IMG/VR virus record: IMGVR_UViG_3300033388_004729
Coordinates: 1-60,124 of that record
Strand: one strand, 5' to 3'
Source: a virus
DNA length: 60,124 nucleotides
Each line of letters begins with the position of its first letter. Positions within the stretch are counted from its first letter, which is position 1. Below the pieces are notes generated by a model that was given only the letters and a program-made list of their open reading frames with translations, was not told the origin of the DNA and did not search any database. The translations under genes and the position numbers were made by a program. This document shows, piece by piece, positions 22,218 to 31,708 of this stretch.

Positions 22218-23965
22218 GTGCTTGTGTGGATTGTGATTATTCTTGCATCTGCATCAGATGCCGTAAATATCAATGTTACATTACTATAATTAAGTTCTCC
22301 GGCGGTCAAGTCAATTTCATATAATCCGTTAGATATCTCAGTGATTGCGCCGGTATTTGTCAAAGATGCCACCGCCCCCCCATCACCGGAATAACTCCCT
22401 GCGACAGTTCGGCCGGTCTTACCCGTAACATGGTCGGTTGAGTCTACCATTAAGAAGGTGAATGCTGTTATGGCGGTGTTCTTCTTTATGCCATCTGGCA
22501 GGTTATCAGTCTTCGCTTTGATTGCTGTAGTGTCCGTGACTACTGTGTTGAAGGACGTATCCATCTCTGATTTAGTAGGACCATCGTAGTCTGTTAATGC
22601 AGTATCACATTCTGTATTAATCTGTGCGAGTGCATCAGATGCTAATTCCACCACATGGGATAATCCCCCTGGTACCATGACGTAAACTGATGTGGCGTCT
22701 GGGTTTGTGGTCCATGTGCCATGTATTGTTGCTACTTTTGTTGAACCAACATAGCTATCAATCAATCTAAATTGTCCCCGCCCAGTCCCAGCCATGATTT
22801 GAATAATTTGGTCTTCATACGTTGAATCAATTGCAGAAGCAGAATCTCTTAAAGTGATTGTTGTGTTTTCGCCTGCCTGAGCTAGTCCGTGATCAGTAAC
22901 CAGCGGTGTATCATCTGCCATGACAAAATACTGAGAAGTGCTATCAGGATTCACCCACCAATTACGGTCCACAACAGCAACTTTAGAAGTGCCGTTATAA
23001 TCTACAATTGTTCTAGTTTGGCCAACTCCGGTACCATCGAGAATCGCAATAAGGTTCCGATTATAGATATGATCCGTTGCACTTTCGCCCGCTGCAAGAG
23101 TTATTCCATATGCAGAACCTGCCTGTGCTGTTCCGTCTGTGATGTTGAAAGCTCCAATTTCACGCAGCCGCCTACCCGCAGAGGTAGCTGTATTATGTGC
23201 CGCTCCTGTGAGTACTTCATCCCATACGTCATCGATTAATTGTGCGGATGTTGCTGTGGCTGCCAGTAGTACCCCATTAGTTCCGGTATCAAGCAAGATG
23301 TCATCAATAGTCCCATTAACAGTATTGAAGGATGTATCCATTTCAGCTTTGGTCGGTCCATCATAATCAGATAGAGCCGAATCAGCTTCAGTGTTCACAC
23401 TTGTTTTCATCGTGGCCGTCAAATCTCCATTTGTTGGTGCATTAGTTAAATTCGTGGCCGTAGTTGTGGTTGTAACCGTTGGAACTGTACAATTAGTAAA
23501 TCCATACCCTGTACCATCAAATGCCAGTTCGGCATTATCTGCCGCGGTAGAATCCCCTGAGATTTCCACTGTGTCAACTTGTAGTTTATCGGTGCCTTTT
23601 ACTAATGAATCATATATAGCACCTGAAACAATATCATAAGAAACACTACCGAATGGAAGTACACCTGTGCAATATACTAATACAGTAAGAATCCCTTCTT
23701 CGGTATTGTTAAATGTTGCGCCGCCCGATGCAGGCAACTCTAATTCATAAGCACCCTGGTCAGTGTGTGCCCAATCGTAGTCACCACCAGTGGTTGGAGT
23801 GATTGCAGTCGTTACTACAGTTCCATCATGCTTTTCAAGAATGGCTGTAACTTCTATACCTGCTTGATCATAGGTCAAGCCTTCTTCTCTGGTTTTGAAG
23901 TCTGTATCATCTATGGCTGGTTTTACAATTATTTTTATAGCTGAGTCCACTGGTTTAGTTGGCAT
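22214..23965 (-). CDS. Modular tail fibre / baseplate protein
   Basis: 583 residues. The N-terminal 110 residues look like an Ig-like upper-baseplate domain (VKPAIDDTDFKTREEGLTYD). Two copies of a YDGPTK-x-EMDTSFNTV linker and two copies of a beta repeat (GIT/TIT..GTG-x-GQ-x-R, NPD-x-TS-x-Y-x-VM) lie between. The C-terminal 100 residues are homologous to the end of the neighbouring fibre. BppU-like fibres of Gram-positive phages have this plan. Probably tail tip. Confidence 0.75.
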   Translation of the reverse strand: MPTKPVDSAIKIIVKPAIDDTDFKTREEGLTYDQAGIEVTAILEKHDGTVVTTAITPTTGGDYDWAHTDQGAYELELPASGGATFNNTEEGILTVLVYCTGVLPFGSVSYDIVSGAIYDSLVKGTDKLQVDTVEISGDSTAADNAELAFDGTGYGFTNCTVPTVTTTTTATNLTNAPTNGDLTATMKTSVNTEADSALSDYDGPTKAEMDTSFNTVNGTIDDILLDTGTNGVLLAATATSAQLIDDVWDEVLTGAAHNTATSAGRRLREIGAFNITDGTAQAGSAYGITLAAGESATDHIYNRNLIAILDGTGVGQTRTIVDYNGTSKVAVVDRNWWVNPDSTSQYFVMADDTPLVTDHGLAQAGENTTITLRDSASAIDSTYEDQIIQIMAGTGRGQFRLIDSYVGSTKVATIHGTWTTNPDATSVYVMVPGGLSHVVELASDALAQINTECDTALTDYDGPTKSEMDTSFNTVVTDTTAIKAKTDNLPDGIKKNTAITAFTFLMVDSTDHVTGKTGRTVAGSYSGDGGAVASLTNTGAITEISNGLYEIDLTAGELNYSNVTLIFTASDADARIITIHTST

Positions 23966-25081
23966 TTATTGATTCCTCCGGTAAAACCAAGGATGGCCTG
24001 AAATTATTGTTGAATAAGTACAATATATAGAAAATCTGTATGATGCATATCTAGATAATGCTGTTGGATCAGGCCAGCCGTCATATATTATAACATTTGC
24101 ATAAAAATCATCCGCTGCAACTGTAGAATCATAAAAAGCATTATTAATTCCAGTTCCTGCGACACTCCACACAACTAATCTATAATACGTTCCTGAAATA
24201 AATGATGGTGAAGAATTAAAATCAAATGTTATTAGTTGATCTGCACCTATACCCACTTCAATCTCTTCTGTTTCTCCATTTGTGAATGGGGATACTGATG
24301 TGTCATATGCACCACCCCCATCATCATACACATTACATTTATTATTTTTAGCAGCAGCATCTACCGAGAGCCAGGTACTAATACTTGTACCCGACCCATC
24401 TTCACTAATTTGAAAACGACCCATTAGAATCTTATCTTCTGTTGACATTCCAGTACCACCTTGTGAACCCCAACCAAAAGTGGGATCAATTATTATCGGG
24501 TACACTGCATTGTCGATGAAATCTAGGGGCACAGTAATGGATAGAATGTGTGAATTTTCATTAATATGCATATCACACCATGTCCTTGTGCCTATTGAAT
24601 CAATAACATGCGGTCTGAAGATGTGGAATGCTTTACCAGTTTGATAGTTCGTTTCACCGATCTTGTGGTTGGATTTGGTCTTGTGATACACAGCATAGGA
24701 ATTAACAACATTTTCAGGTCGAATATGACCATCTTTAATTTCTTGTTGTGTTAATTCTGGTTGAAAATAGAAGTTCAGTCCTTTGGATTGAATAGATAGA
24801 TCAATTGTGTTTGAAATAGGTTTCGATTCTAGTTCGATTTCAAATTCAAAATTAGTATCATCTATTTCATAGAATCTAGTTGAAATATTATCATCATCAG
24901 TCCATTCAATTACATTATTTAAATTTGTGTGATGTCCTGTATATGGAGATATAATCCCAACACTAAAATTAACTTCGTTTCCCCATCGTTTAACCTTTAT
25001 TCTTGGCTTGAATATTGGTTGATTTTCATCACCAATTATGATTTCAAAACCGTTGGGTGCATTAAATGAATAGTGTGTCAT
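23966..25081 (-). CDS. Virion structural protein, probable baseplate/fibre
   Basis: 371 residues, all-beta, with an N-terminal part (FNAPNGFEIIIGDENQP, INENSHILSITVPLDFIDN), the phage-typical PIIIDPTFGW, and a C-terminal jelly-roll-like domain (about 205-350). First gene after a small intergenic AT-rich gap (25082-25153) that may hold its promoter (TTTATTATTAT on the leftward strand). Precise role unknown. Confidence 0.65.
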   Translation of the reverse strand: MTHYSFNAPNGFEIIIGDENQPIFKPRIKVKRWGNEVNFSVGIISPYTGHHTNLNNVIEWTDDDNISTRFYEIDDTNFEFEIELESKPISNTIDLSIQSKGLNFYFQPELTQQEIKDGHIRPENVVNSYAVYHKTKSNHKIGETNYQTGKAFHIFRPHVIDSIGTRTWCDMHINENSHILSITVPLDFIDNAVYPIIIDPTFGWGSQGGTGMSTEDKILMGRFQISEDGSGTSISTWLSVDAAAKNNKCNVYDDGGGAYDTSVSPFTNGETEEIEVGIGADQLITFDFNSSPSFISGTYYRLVVWSVAGTGINNAFYDSTVAADDFYANVIIYDGWPDPTALSRYASYRFSIYCTYSTIISGHPWFYRRNQ

Positions 25082-25153
25082 GTTGGTGGTTAGTTTTTAG
25101 TTTCCATTTCATAGATAATAATAAACAGTTAGTAATATAGGATGCTATTATTA

Positions 25154-25393
25154 TTATTCATCCAAATCTTTTAATACCCAAGTCCGTTTATATTCCATCA
25201 AAACTTTATCAACAATCTCAGTGAGTACAGATTTCTCTATGCGTTTATCGATTTCTTTATCGCGTTCGACTAATAATTCAATAGCGCCATTCATACCACA
25301 TTCATGCGCCTCTGCGATTGCACGAATATATTTCAGTGCAGACGAATTAATCGTGGTATGAAATGGTTGTCTATTGACTGTCTGTTTAGACAT
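25154..25393 (-). CDS. Small Arc/RHH-like protein (79 aa)
   Basis: QPFHTTINSSALKYIRAIAE begins with a short strand followed by a helix; a second charged helix runs to the end (ERDKEIDKRIEKSVLTEIV). Pattern suggests an RHH or coiled-coil regulator. It lies between structural genes, so it might instead be a small virion protein. Confidence 0.55.
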   Translation of the reverse strand: MSKQTVNRQPFHTTINSSALKYIRAIAEAHECGMNGAIELLVERDKEIDKRIEKSVLTEIVDKVLMEYKRTWVLKDLDE

Positions 25394-25912
25394 TCACACG
25401 GATGTCCTTCCAGGACCTACTCTTCCCTCTTCAGGTGACGCCTTCGGCCAGTCGTTCGGTGTCCGGATACTGATATATTCGTCGATCAGTTTTGACATAT
25501 TCTCCATGTAGGTTATGCCTCTGTCGTAGTCGTGTACCTGGATTCCTGTCTGTAACCTTGCACTCTGACTTACTCCAAACTCGAAATGCATCATTGATAT
25601 CATGTTGACAATGAGCTGTACATCTTTGTTCTCTGGAACGGGTAAGTCATCAAGCCCGGGGTATGCATATACAAGACATCCGTGTGTCTCAGGTGTATCC
25701 AGCAATGGAAGTGATGCCAAAAATTCCCACTGGACATGTAAGTCTGCAATTCGATCCTTCAGTCGAATCATATCCGCTTCGATGACGAAACCATCACCTT
25801 GATCTGCCGACTGTGATTTTATTACCGAAAAATGAAAATCTCTTAGATATGCTGCTATGTAACACAGCTGCATATTAGGAATTTCATCAGGTAAATCGCA
25901 TGTTGTTGCCAT
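25394..25912 (-). CDS. Hypothetical protein in structural cluster (172 aa)
   Basis: ATG 25912 with CGGAGGAATTAAA upstream is chosen over 25978. Mostly helical protein (MQLCYIAAYLRDFHFSVIK, LKDRIADLHVQWEFLASL) and a Pro/Gly-rich C-terminus. Follows the holin-like gene. No family recognised. Confidence 0.6.
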   Translation of the reverse strand: MATTCDLPDEIPNMQLCYIAAYLRDFHFSVIKSQSADQGDGFVIEADMIRLKDRIADLHVQWEFLASLPLLDTPETHGCLVYAYPGLDDLPVPENKDVQLIVNMISMMHFEFGVSQSARLQTGIQVHDYDRGITYMENMSKLIDEYISIRTPNDWPKASPEEGRVGPGRTSV

Positions 25913-26029
25913 TTTAATTCCTCCGATATATTTTCTGTACTGCTTTTTTTTCTTAAACAGTGACAATAAATTTAACATTTATTCATCTATTCATATCTAT
26001 CTTATTGAATTTAAATATGTCCCTTTCAA

Positions 26030-26329
26030 CTAGATATTCAATAGTGCCGTTTTTGGGGTTGCCTTATTAATTATTGTTTGTGTCGCCCCAGATACAAACA
26101 TCAACGCAAATACAGAATCAAACGATAACGGCATTGCCTGTACTGTTGCAGACTGCACAGATATTACTGCCATCAGGACGAATCCTAATAATAGAGTATA
26201 CACATAATTCATATCAAATTTGCGTCCGTCCTGGATTCTCTTATTGCGATATGGGATGTAGACTAATATTACCTGCCCGATTACGATTGCTAATAAGAAT
26301 ATCAGCGGCTTGAATGCTTCTAATTCCAT
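26030..26329 (-). CDS. Holin-like small membrane protein (99 aa)
   Basis: Three hydrophobic segments: about residues 6-27, 43-62 and 68-85, with a basic loop RNKRIQDGRKFD in between. Length, number of spans and place between capsid and tail-fibre genes fit a phage holin. No endolysin was found near it. Confidence 0.6.
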   Translation of the reverse strand: MELEAFKPLIFLLAIVIGQVILVYIPYRNKRIQDGRKFDMNYVYTLLLGFVLMAVISVQSATVQAMPLSFDSVFALMFVSGATQTIINKATPKTALLNI

Positions 26330-26344
26330 TAATATATCCTCCTA

Positions 26345-26491
26345 TTATGAAGATTTAACTACACAAATCTTCTGAAGTGCACCTTCTTTAAATCCAAATA
26401 CATGAAGTGTTATTGCCGTGGAATCCAGTGCCTCCACAGCTGTTTCAGCGGCTGCAATTGAATCGTATGTTGTCCATACCCAGTTTCCCAT
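26345..26491 (-). CDS. Small hypothetical protein (48 aa)
   Basis: MGNWVWTTYDSIAAAETAVE, then HVFGFKEGALQKICVV. Ends just before the GGAGGATA site of the holin-like gene. Compact alpha/beta sequence; probably a small virion or accessory protein. Confidence 0.6.
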   Translation of the reverse strand: MGNWVWTTYDSIAAAETAVEALDSTAITLHVFGFKEGALQKICVVKSS

Positions 26492-26495
26492 AGTA

Positions 26496-26591
26496 TCATC
26501 CTCTTACAATTTTTCTTGTTTCTAAAGTAATCTCTGTATCAACGGGAAACTGTAACGCCCCCCGTAACTCAGCTAATTTAAATCATTTCAT
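26496..26591 (-). pseudogene. Small frame interrupted by an in-frame TGA
   Basis: Reads MK, then a TGA, then FKLAELRGALQFPVDTEI and ETRKIVRG to a stop that abuts the next gene. The second part has clear protein character but no ATG, GTG or TTG start. It fills the gap between two real genes, so it is probably a small gene broken by one change, or one initiated at an unusual codon. Confidence 0.4.
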
Positions 26592-26592
26592 C

Positions 26593-27216
26593 CTAGCATT
26601 GTAATTCCACTTTAGGCATGTTAGCATTTGATGGATGATTAACCACTGGCTGCATTGTGAATTGATTAACAACCTCCACGCCATTAGTAAATGTCTCTAT
26701 ATTCTCTAATTCTTGTTGAGTCAATATAAAATATGGGAGGTTGTTGCATAATGCAAATATTCTTGGCCTCCAATATATATCTTCTTTCAACATGAATAGT
26801 AATATATCCGCCCCCTTATGCATTATATCGAGTTTACGGTCTTGGTGGTCAAATAGTGTATTAATACCCTTAGTTACGCTGTCATCAAGCACCTGTAGGC
26901 GTGGGTCGTCATAGACAAAGGCATTTCTGTCCCACTCTCCTACAATCCATTTATGAATTTTATTTACTGTTTTAATTATTGCTGGTTTTACAGTGCGCTG
27001 AAATATTGCACCTTTCACAGAGTCTAGATGCCAAGTGAAACCCACCCTACTGTTATTATTTCCTTCTGAATATATTGGGTTTCGTTGAGTAGATGGATTA
27101 TATGGTGCAATGTTTACGTCCATATCTTTACCCTGTTGAACCATCTCATCAAAAGAAATAACACCGTGTATAAACGAATCGTACACGGGCTTAAACTCTG
27201 CTGGAAGCATTGGCAT
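26593..27216 (-). CDS. Capsid-cluster protein, paralog of 41016-41675
   Basis: 207 residues from ATG 27216, five bases after the upstream stop. Shares with the rightward gene at 41016 the ordered blocks GFT...KG-x-F-Q-x-T-(V/I)-K, DRNAFVYDD/DKDAYVYDD, KLDIMH/KLEIMH, MLKEDIYW/MIKEDPYY and L-T-x-(Q/E)-E. Two copies of an unknown protein, one next to capsid genes, suggest a head-associated or DNA-binding function. Confidence 0.65.
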   Translation of the reverse strand: MPMLPAEFKPVYDSFIHGVISFDEMVQQGKDMDVNIAPYNPSTQRNPIYSEGNNNSRVGFTWHLDSVKGAIFQRTVKPAIIKTVNKIHKWIVGEWDRNAFVYDDPRLQVLDDSVTKGINTLFDHQDRKLDIMHKGADILLFMLKEDIYWRPRIFALCNNLPYFILTQQELENIETFTNGVEVVNQFTMQPVVNHPSNANMPKVELQC

Positions 27217-27220
27217 GATT

Positions 27221-27685
27221 TTACGCCTTCGGAGTATATGTGATTGTATAAAATGTTTCTCCTGCTGATGGATCTCCATCTGCTGCTATAGATATTGATG
27301 CACCTGCTGCAACTTCATTGTATGCCGATGGTGTCACTGAAGCAACGGCCCCCACTAACGATGCAGTTGTATCTGCCCCAATTGTCAAAGCCCCGCTGGT
27401 CATAGCTACAGAGTTAGCCACCACACTGGCAGTGATGACACTAGAAGCATCCAATGCCACAGTTACACACGAATCAAGGCCTACTACATCACATTTACAT
27501 GGCATATTGACGTACCATGTGGATGCTGCAGTTGCTAATAGTGGTCCAACGATCATGGCTTGATTCTGCATACCAATATCAAGTTCTGCATCAATCAATG
27601 CCAATTCTGTTGTTATTTTCTTTGCAAGTGAACCGGTCTCGGTTCTAAATTCTTTGGTTGTTTTAGCTGTATATCCTGATCCCAT
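27221..27685 (-). CDS. Virion protein with Ala/Thr-rich beta domain (154 aa)
   Basis: After a helical N-terminus (TKEFRTETGSLAKKITTEL) the protein is a low-complexity beta region rich in Ala, Val, Thr and Gly (LTIGADTTASLVGAVASVTP). Follows the major capsid gene at once. Likely a capsid decoration or head fibre protein; assignment by context. Confidence 0.6.
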   Translation of the reverse strand: MGSGYTAKTTKEFRTETGSLAKKITTELALIDAELDIGMQNQAMIVGPLLATAASTWYVNMPCKCDVVGLDSCVTVALDASSVITASVVANSVAMTSGALTIGADTTASLVGAVASVTPSAYNEVAAGASISIAADGDPSAGETFYTITYTPKA

Positions 27686-27747
27686 AATTATTATCCTCCT
27701 GATATAATTATTGTACTAGAGTTAGTCCAAAAAATATGAAACCGGTA

Positions 27748-28698
27748 TTAAATACCAGAATCATATAATGCAGCGTATGGTTCTTTGACAACAGTCACCT
27801 GATCAACCCAGAACTGCATGACTGTGTCGTGTGTGTCATCTTCAACATATGAATTATAGTTGAATCCGATATTCGGCACAGTCTTAGAATTTCCATCGCC
27901 TGTCTGATATGTGATGTTTGCAGTTGAGTACTTTGGATTGTTGTTATAGAACAATGTTCCGGCAGGATTTCTCTTGTCCATTCCAAGTGCATAACCCTCT
28001 GAAATACCACTGTCTAGCCCGTGGATTGTTGCGCCGACTACTGGTATATCTATATCCATAGATGACATAGTAGGTACACCGTACAGATTCTTCTGCTTGT
28101 CACCGTCAATATCCATTGCAGTAAGATATTGTAACAGTTCGAAGTAGTTATCACTGTGCACATATACATCAGTTAGCCCATATGGATAACCTTCACGATG
28201 CATTTGTGCCGCCAATTTCAATAAATCATCCACAGGAGTTGCTGTTGCGCCATCCCATGTAGTTGTTGGCGTCCATGATGGTGTAGTTGCTCCACCAGTC
28301 AAAGAAGTTCCAGTGATTGTATTCACATGCTGTGCAAGCTGATACGCGACCCGGGTATATGCCCGGTTAATCTGATCAATCCCCTCAGTGAACTGAATGG
28401 CGTCTTCATCGATCTTAATCGCGAAACCTTCCTGGTTCAATAATGCAGATTCAATCGAGATTGTGGTAATGTCCACAAATGGGAACCTTGCACTTGGTGT
28501 GTGTATCACCGGGGTCTTTTTCTTTGTATCTGACGATGCACTAACAGATTCTTGTTTGTATCGTACAGCCCGGGCATCCGTTTTCACTTTTGGAAGCAAA
28601 TCTATAAATGATAGATAGGGCTCCATGATCTTGAAAACTGTTGGCACTACAAATTCTTTCTGTAAGAATTTCTCATTTGGTAATGATACTTGTGTCAT
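27748..28698 (-). CDS. Major capsid protein (HK97 fold)
   Basis: 316 residues. N-terminal helix with KFLQKEFVVPTVFKIM, an E-loop-like stretch (YKQESVSASSDTKKKTP), then P-domain helix features (EGIDQINRAYTRVAYQLAQHVN) and A-domain segments (YPYGLTDVYVHSDNYFELLQYL, NIGFNYNSYVEDDTHDTVMQF). Length, composition and position between a protease-scaffold and head proteins identify the major capsid. No delta domain is visible because the scaffold is fused to the protease. Confidence 0.8.
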   Translation of the reverse strand: MTQVSLPNEKFLQKEFVVPTVFKIMEPYLSFIDLLPKVKTDARAVRYKQESVSASSDTKKKTPVIHTPSARFPFVDITTISIESALLNQEGFAIKIDEDAIQFTEGIDQINRAYTRVAYQLAQHVNTITGTSLTGGATTPSWTPTTTWDGATATPVDDLLKLAAQMHREGYPYGLTDVYVHSDNYFELLQYLTAMDIDGDKQKNLYGVPTMSSMDIDIPVVGATIHGLDSGISEGYALGMDKRNPAGTLFYNNNPKYSTANITYQTGDGNSKTVPNIGFNYNSYVEDDTHDTVMQFWVDQVTVVKEPYAALYDSGI

Positions 28699-28711
28699 GA
28701 TTATTACCTCC

Positions 28712-29317
28712 TTATGTGGTTGCTGTTCCCAATGTGGCTATACCAACCAGACAAGAATAGCTAGTACCCGAATCATTCGGTACATAATGGAATGGGATAA
28801 AACCAGTTCCTGCGGTGTCATTCAATACAAGGTCATGATCGGTTGTACTTTCAGACACATCCACATCTAATTCAGTTGTAGACCCTGGAGTAATTGCAGA
28901 TGTTCCAGTGCAAAGAACTCTAGCGTGACGAATTGCTGTGATGCCACCCCAAATCTCTACTGTTGCAACACGATAGTATTTACCAGCCAATCTCTCTGCA
29001 AGTGTGTCAGCTGCAGCAGATGTTCCTGGTGTTACAACAAGCCGTGGTTCACTGACTATCATACCAATGACTTTATCATCAGTGGTGCTGACTGTCTCTA
29101 CACAAGGCAAGCCGTTACATGCTGCATAGGTGCAGTTTGTACTTGCATCTATCGAAACAACATCGCCTTTTCTCAGTTCTGATGCCCAAGTGTGACCGGT
29201 TTCGTATGTCCCGCCAGGACCATATGTTCGTGCGGTTACAGTTGGTGCTCCTTCATCAAGAATACAAGGTATTTGAAGAACACCGCCATATTCACCCGCA
29301 TATGTACTTTCTGCCAT
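28712..29317 (-). CDS. Head decoration-like protein (201 aa)
   Basis: Beta-rich, Gly/Thr-rich protein (GPGGTYETGHTW, GKYYRVATVEIWGGITAIRH, TTELDVDVSESTTDHDL). Proteins of this kind between protease and capsid genes usually decorate the capsid surface (gpD role). Assignment by context and composition. Confidence 0.6.
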   Translation of the reverse strand: MAESTYAGEYGGVLQIPCILDEGAPTVTARTYGPGGTYETGHTWASELRKGDVVSIDASTNCTYAACNGLPCVETVSTTDDKVIGMIVSEPRLVVTPGTSAAADTLAERLAGKYYRVATVEIWGGITAIRHARVLCTGTSAITPGSTTELDVDVSESTTDHDLVLNDTAGTGFIPFHYVPNDSGTSYSCLVGIATLGTATT

Positions 29318-30460
29318 TTAGCTCATCCCCATTTTACCTTTAAATTCTGTTTCAACCGCGGCAAAATCATATGATGTGCCCGGTGCTGTGCTTTTAACGG
29401 CAGCTGCATCAAACATAGACTGTCCTGCGGGTAATGCCGCGACCATGAGTTTTGCTTCATCGATCATATCAGTAATTGCTGATGCGGTCAGTTGCTTAAC
29501 ATGCTCAATTTTGGCGATGAGTTTAGTATCGTCTATTTTACCGTCAACCATCATCGGTGCGCTTAATATACTTGATGCAGTGACTAAGCCTATATATTCA
29601 GCTGCCAACTTTTCACGTTTGATCTGGTCAAGTGTTGTCTCGACAGCCTCGGTCTTAGCCGCAGCAAACATCGGCTCTAACTCACTAGTCGGAGTCATCT
29701 GCGCCATTTGCGTATCGTATTCGATTTTCTGTGTTTCTAAGGCATCGGCAATCTTCTGATCCACCGCCTCTTGGTCGTACATTTGAACAGTGTCCTCCTG
29801 CTTAGTTTTGGGTGGTTTCTGCTCTATCTTTTCCTTTGTGTCTTCAGTCCCCTCAGATTTAACCTCTGGAGGTTTCTGGTCGACATCTTCTTTTTTATCT
29901 GTCATAGTTTCCTCTATTGTATTATTGGTTGATTGTAATTTTTCAGAAATGGCCGCGACTACCACATCATATCCGCTTTCACCATACGCCGGTGATGCCG
30001 GTGGAATTATTAAAGAAATAGCAGTGGGTATGATATTATCAATCATCCCGTTATCATCCATTGTGCCATTTGGACTTGCAGCCACACTCCAATTTCCTTT
30101 ATTGAATGGCAGCCATGTACCGTCTCGAATCTGGTCGGCAGCTTCCTTTTTGGTAATGATTGCACTCGCTTTTATCCAGCCATCTTCTGTATAGGTTTTC
30201 GATACATACCCAATATTTGAATAATTATCTGGTGTAAAGTCACAAGCATGTGGATCAAGACTGTTACACATCCTGATAGGTATTCCTACACTTCTTGATA
30301 TAAAATCAGATTCCCCGCCGGCGGACAATCCCCAACCGTTCTTGTTTTGAACGCCAATCTCAAGCAGGCGGCCATCTATTTGAACAGCGTGCTCGGGTAT
30401 ATATTCGACTGAATCACCCGCAACTACATATTCATTACATTGACAATTTATTGTACCCAT
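29318..30460 (-). CDS. Prohead protease fused to scaffold
   Basis: 380 residues. The first about 170 residues look like a prohead protease domain: PFNKGNWSVAASP and ISLIIPPASPAYGES are placed like the substrate-binding and C-terminal strands of U35/S78-type proteases. Residues about 185-270 are charged coiled coil (TDKKEDVDQKPPEV, KEKIEQKPPKTKQ), followed by helical scaffold to the end. Fusion of protease and scaffold is common in siphoviruses. No catalytic triad can be fixed by eye. Confidence 0.7.
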   Translation of the reverse strand: MGTINCQCNEYVVAGDSVEYIPEHAVQIDGRLLEIGVQNKNGWGLSAGGESDFISRSVGIPIRMCNSLDPHACDFTPDNYSNIGYVSKTYTEDGWIKASAIITKKEAADQIRDGTWLPFNKGNWSVAASPNGTMDDNGMIDNIIPTAISLIIPPASPAYGESGYDVVVAAISEKLQSTNNTIEETMTDKKEDVDQKPPEVKSEGTEDTKEKIEQKPPKTKQEDTVQMYDQEAVDQKIADALETQKIEYDTQMAQMTPTSELEPMFAAAKTEAVETTLDQIKREKLAAEYIGLVTASSILSAPMMVDGKIDDTKLIAKIEHVKQLTASAITDMIDEAKLMVAALPAGQSMFDAAAVKSTAPGTSYDFAAVETEFKGKMGMS

Positions 30461-30481
30461 TACTTAATTACATACTCTCTA

Positions 30482-30495
30482 ATATATATATAAAA
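30482..30495 (-). promoter_or_regulatory. TATA box of the head gene operon
   Basis: Leftward strand TTTTATATATATATT about 22-35 bases before the ATG at 30460, which has no Shine-Dalgarno site. Fits a leaderless transcript that starts the protease, decoration and capsid genes. Confidence 0.6.
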
Positions 30496-30521
30496 GAGTA
30501 TATCGATATGGTATTAATATT

Positions 30522-31331
30522 CTACCAGTCTACCTTCTTCAAAACTTCAAATCTGCCATATACTCTAAGGTTACGAACATATGTGGTTTCTGTCGGGCCG
30601 TCATCATTTTTGATCCACAGTTCTATGGTATCGCCATCTGACCACCCCGATATGTCTTCAGATTTTGTAGCATATGCTACCAATGATGATGTTTGTTCGG
30701 TTCCATGTGCTACTCCGTTTTTATAGATTCTACCCACCGCACCTGAATTAGCAAAATCATTTCTCAAATCAAATTTTATTCGTAATTCTGATAAAGAACC
30801 GATTAGATTTCCAACCAGCCCAGTAAAATCTTTGATTTTTACGTATGATGTACTGTTGCTTGATTCTATTGAATCATCTGATTTCAAAAGTTCATCCGTT
30901 GGGATTAATATGTGTTCAAATTCAGGAACATATATTATTTTATCGATGATATCCGCAGAATAAATTACTGATGCATTTGCCGATACGTCCACCAATGCTA
31001 AAAGAATATCATCTGCGGTGATATCTGGGGGGATTGGTGGTGTCGCAGGCGTCCCGTCGATTACAATAGGATTGGTTGTTGCAGTATCATATATAATCAA
31101 ATCTTTCCTTGCATGTGTAGCATCTGCTGCAGTGATAGCAACATTAACTGTACTACCTTCTGTATATTTTGAACTATTTATCAAACAACTTCCTGCAGCC
31201 ACATTAACGCTCATATTCGAACTTGCATCAACACCAAGACCGGATATAACCCCCCATCCTTTAGCAGCCAATAACATATTATTCATATCAACATGCTCTA
31301 ATACATCATTATAAGAATATTCCATAACCAT
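30522..31331 (-). CDS. Baseplate/tail protein (269 aa)
   Basis: N-terminal part (MLLAAKGWGVISGLGVDASS, VNVAAGSCLINSSKYTEG) resembles phage baseplate or 'minor structural' proteins that begin with a spiral beta module, and the C-terminal 110 residues form a beta-sandwich (DFANSGAVGRIYKNGVAHGT, SGWSDGDTIELWIKNDD). TAATG overlap with its upstream gene. Role by context. Confidence 0.65.
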   Translation of the reverse strand: MVMEYSYNDVLEHVDMNNMLLAAKGWGVISGLGVDASSNMSVNVAAGSCLINSSKYTEGSTVNVAITAADATHARKDLIIYDTATTNPIVIDGTPATPPIPPDITADDILLALVDVSANASVIYSADIIDKIIYVPEFEHILIPTDELLKSDDSIESSNSTSYVKIKDFTGLVGNLIGSLSELRIKFDLRNDFANSGAVGRIYKNGVAHGTEQTSSLVAYATKSEDISGWSDGDTIELWIKNDDGPTETTYVRNLRVYGRFEVLKKVDW

Positions 31332-31708
31332 TATGATACCTCCGATATAGTACCTTTAATAAGATATTTCAATTCAAACGAAGAATCTTTATTGATTTGT
31401 GTGTGTACAATTCGATTCATTAATGTTCCACCACTAGCGGCGTTAATTGCACCAAATTCTGTTAATATGTGGCCATTACCATCCCCCGTACCAATAAACA
31501 TTTGAAATTGGAATGCTTTGTTTTCTGGTTTGGTTTTTGAATCTATTGCGCTGCGGTTTGCCCCGTCTGGTTGAATTTCTGTTTCAAGTGCTGTATCATT
31601 GGCGTTTGCCGCGGTTGTTCCCGTACCCACAGCAATGTGCGATGGCATGGTGATTGAATCGCCATATATGACATTTCGTACAGCATTAAGGAACGCATCA
31701 ACTATCAT
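31331..31708 (-). CDS. Small tail/baseplate protein (125 aa)
   Basis: PSHIAVGTGTTAANANDTALETEI is a motif commonly seen in phage tail proteins. The remainder is beta-rich (FQFQMFIGTGDGNGH, LTEFGAINAASGGTL). Four-base overlap with the portal gene. Probable baseplate or fibre-attachment protein. Confidence 0.65.
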   Translation of the reverse strand: MIVDAFLNAVRNVIYGDSITMPSHIAVGTGTTAANANDTALETEIQPDGANRSAIDSKTKPENKAFQFQMFIGTGDGNGHILTEFGAINAASGGTLMNRIVHTQINKDSSFELKYLIKGTISEVS

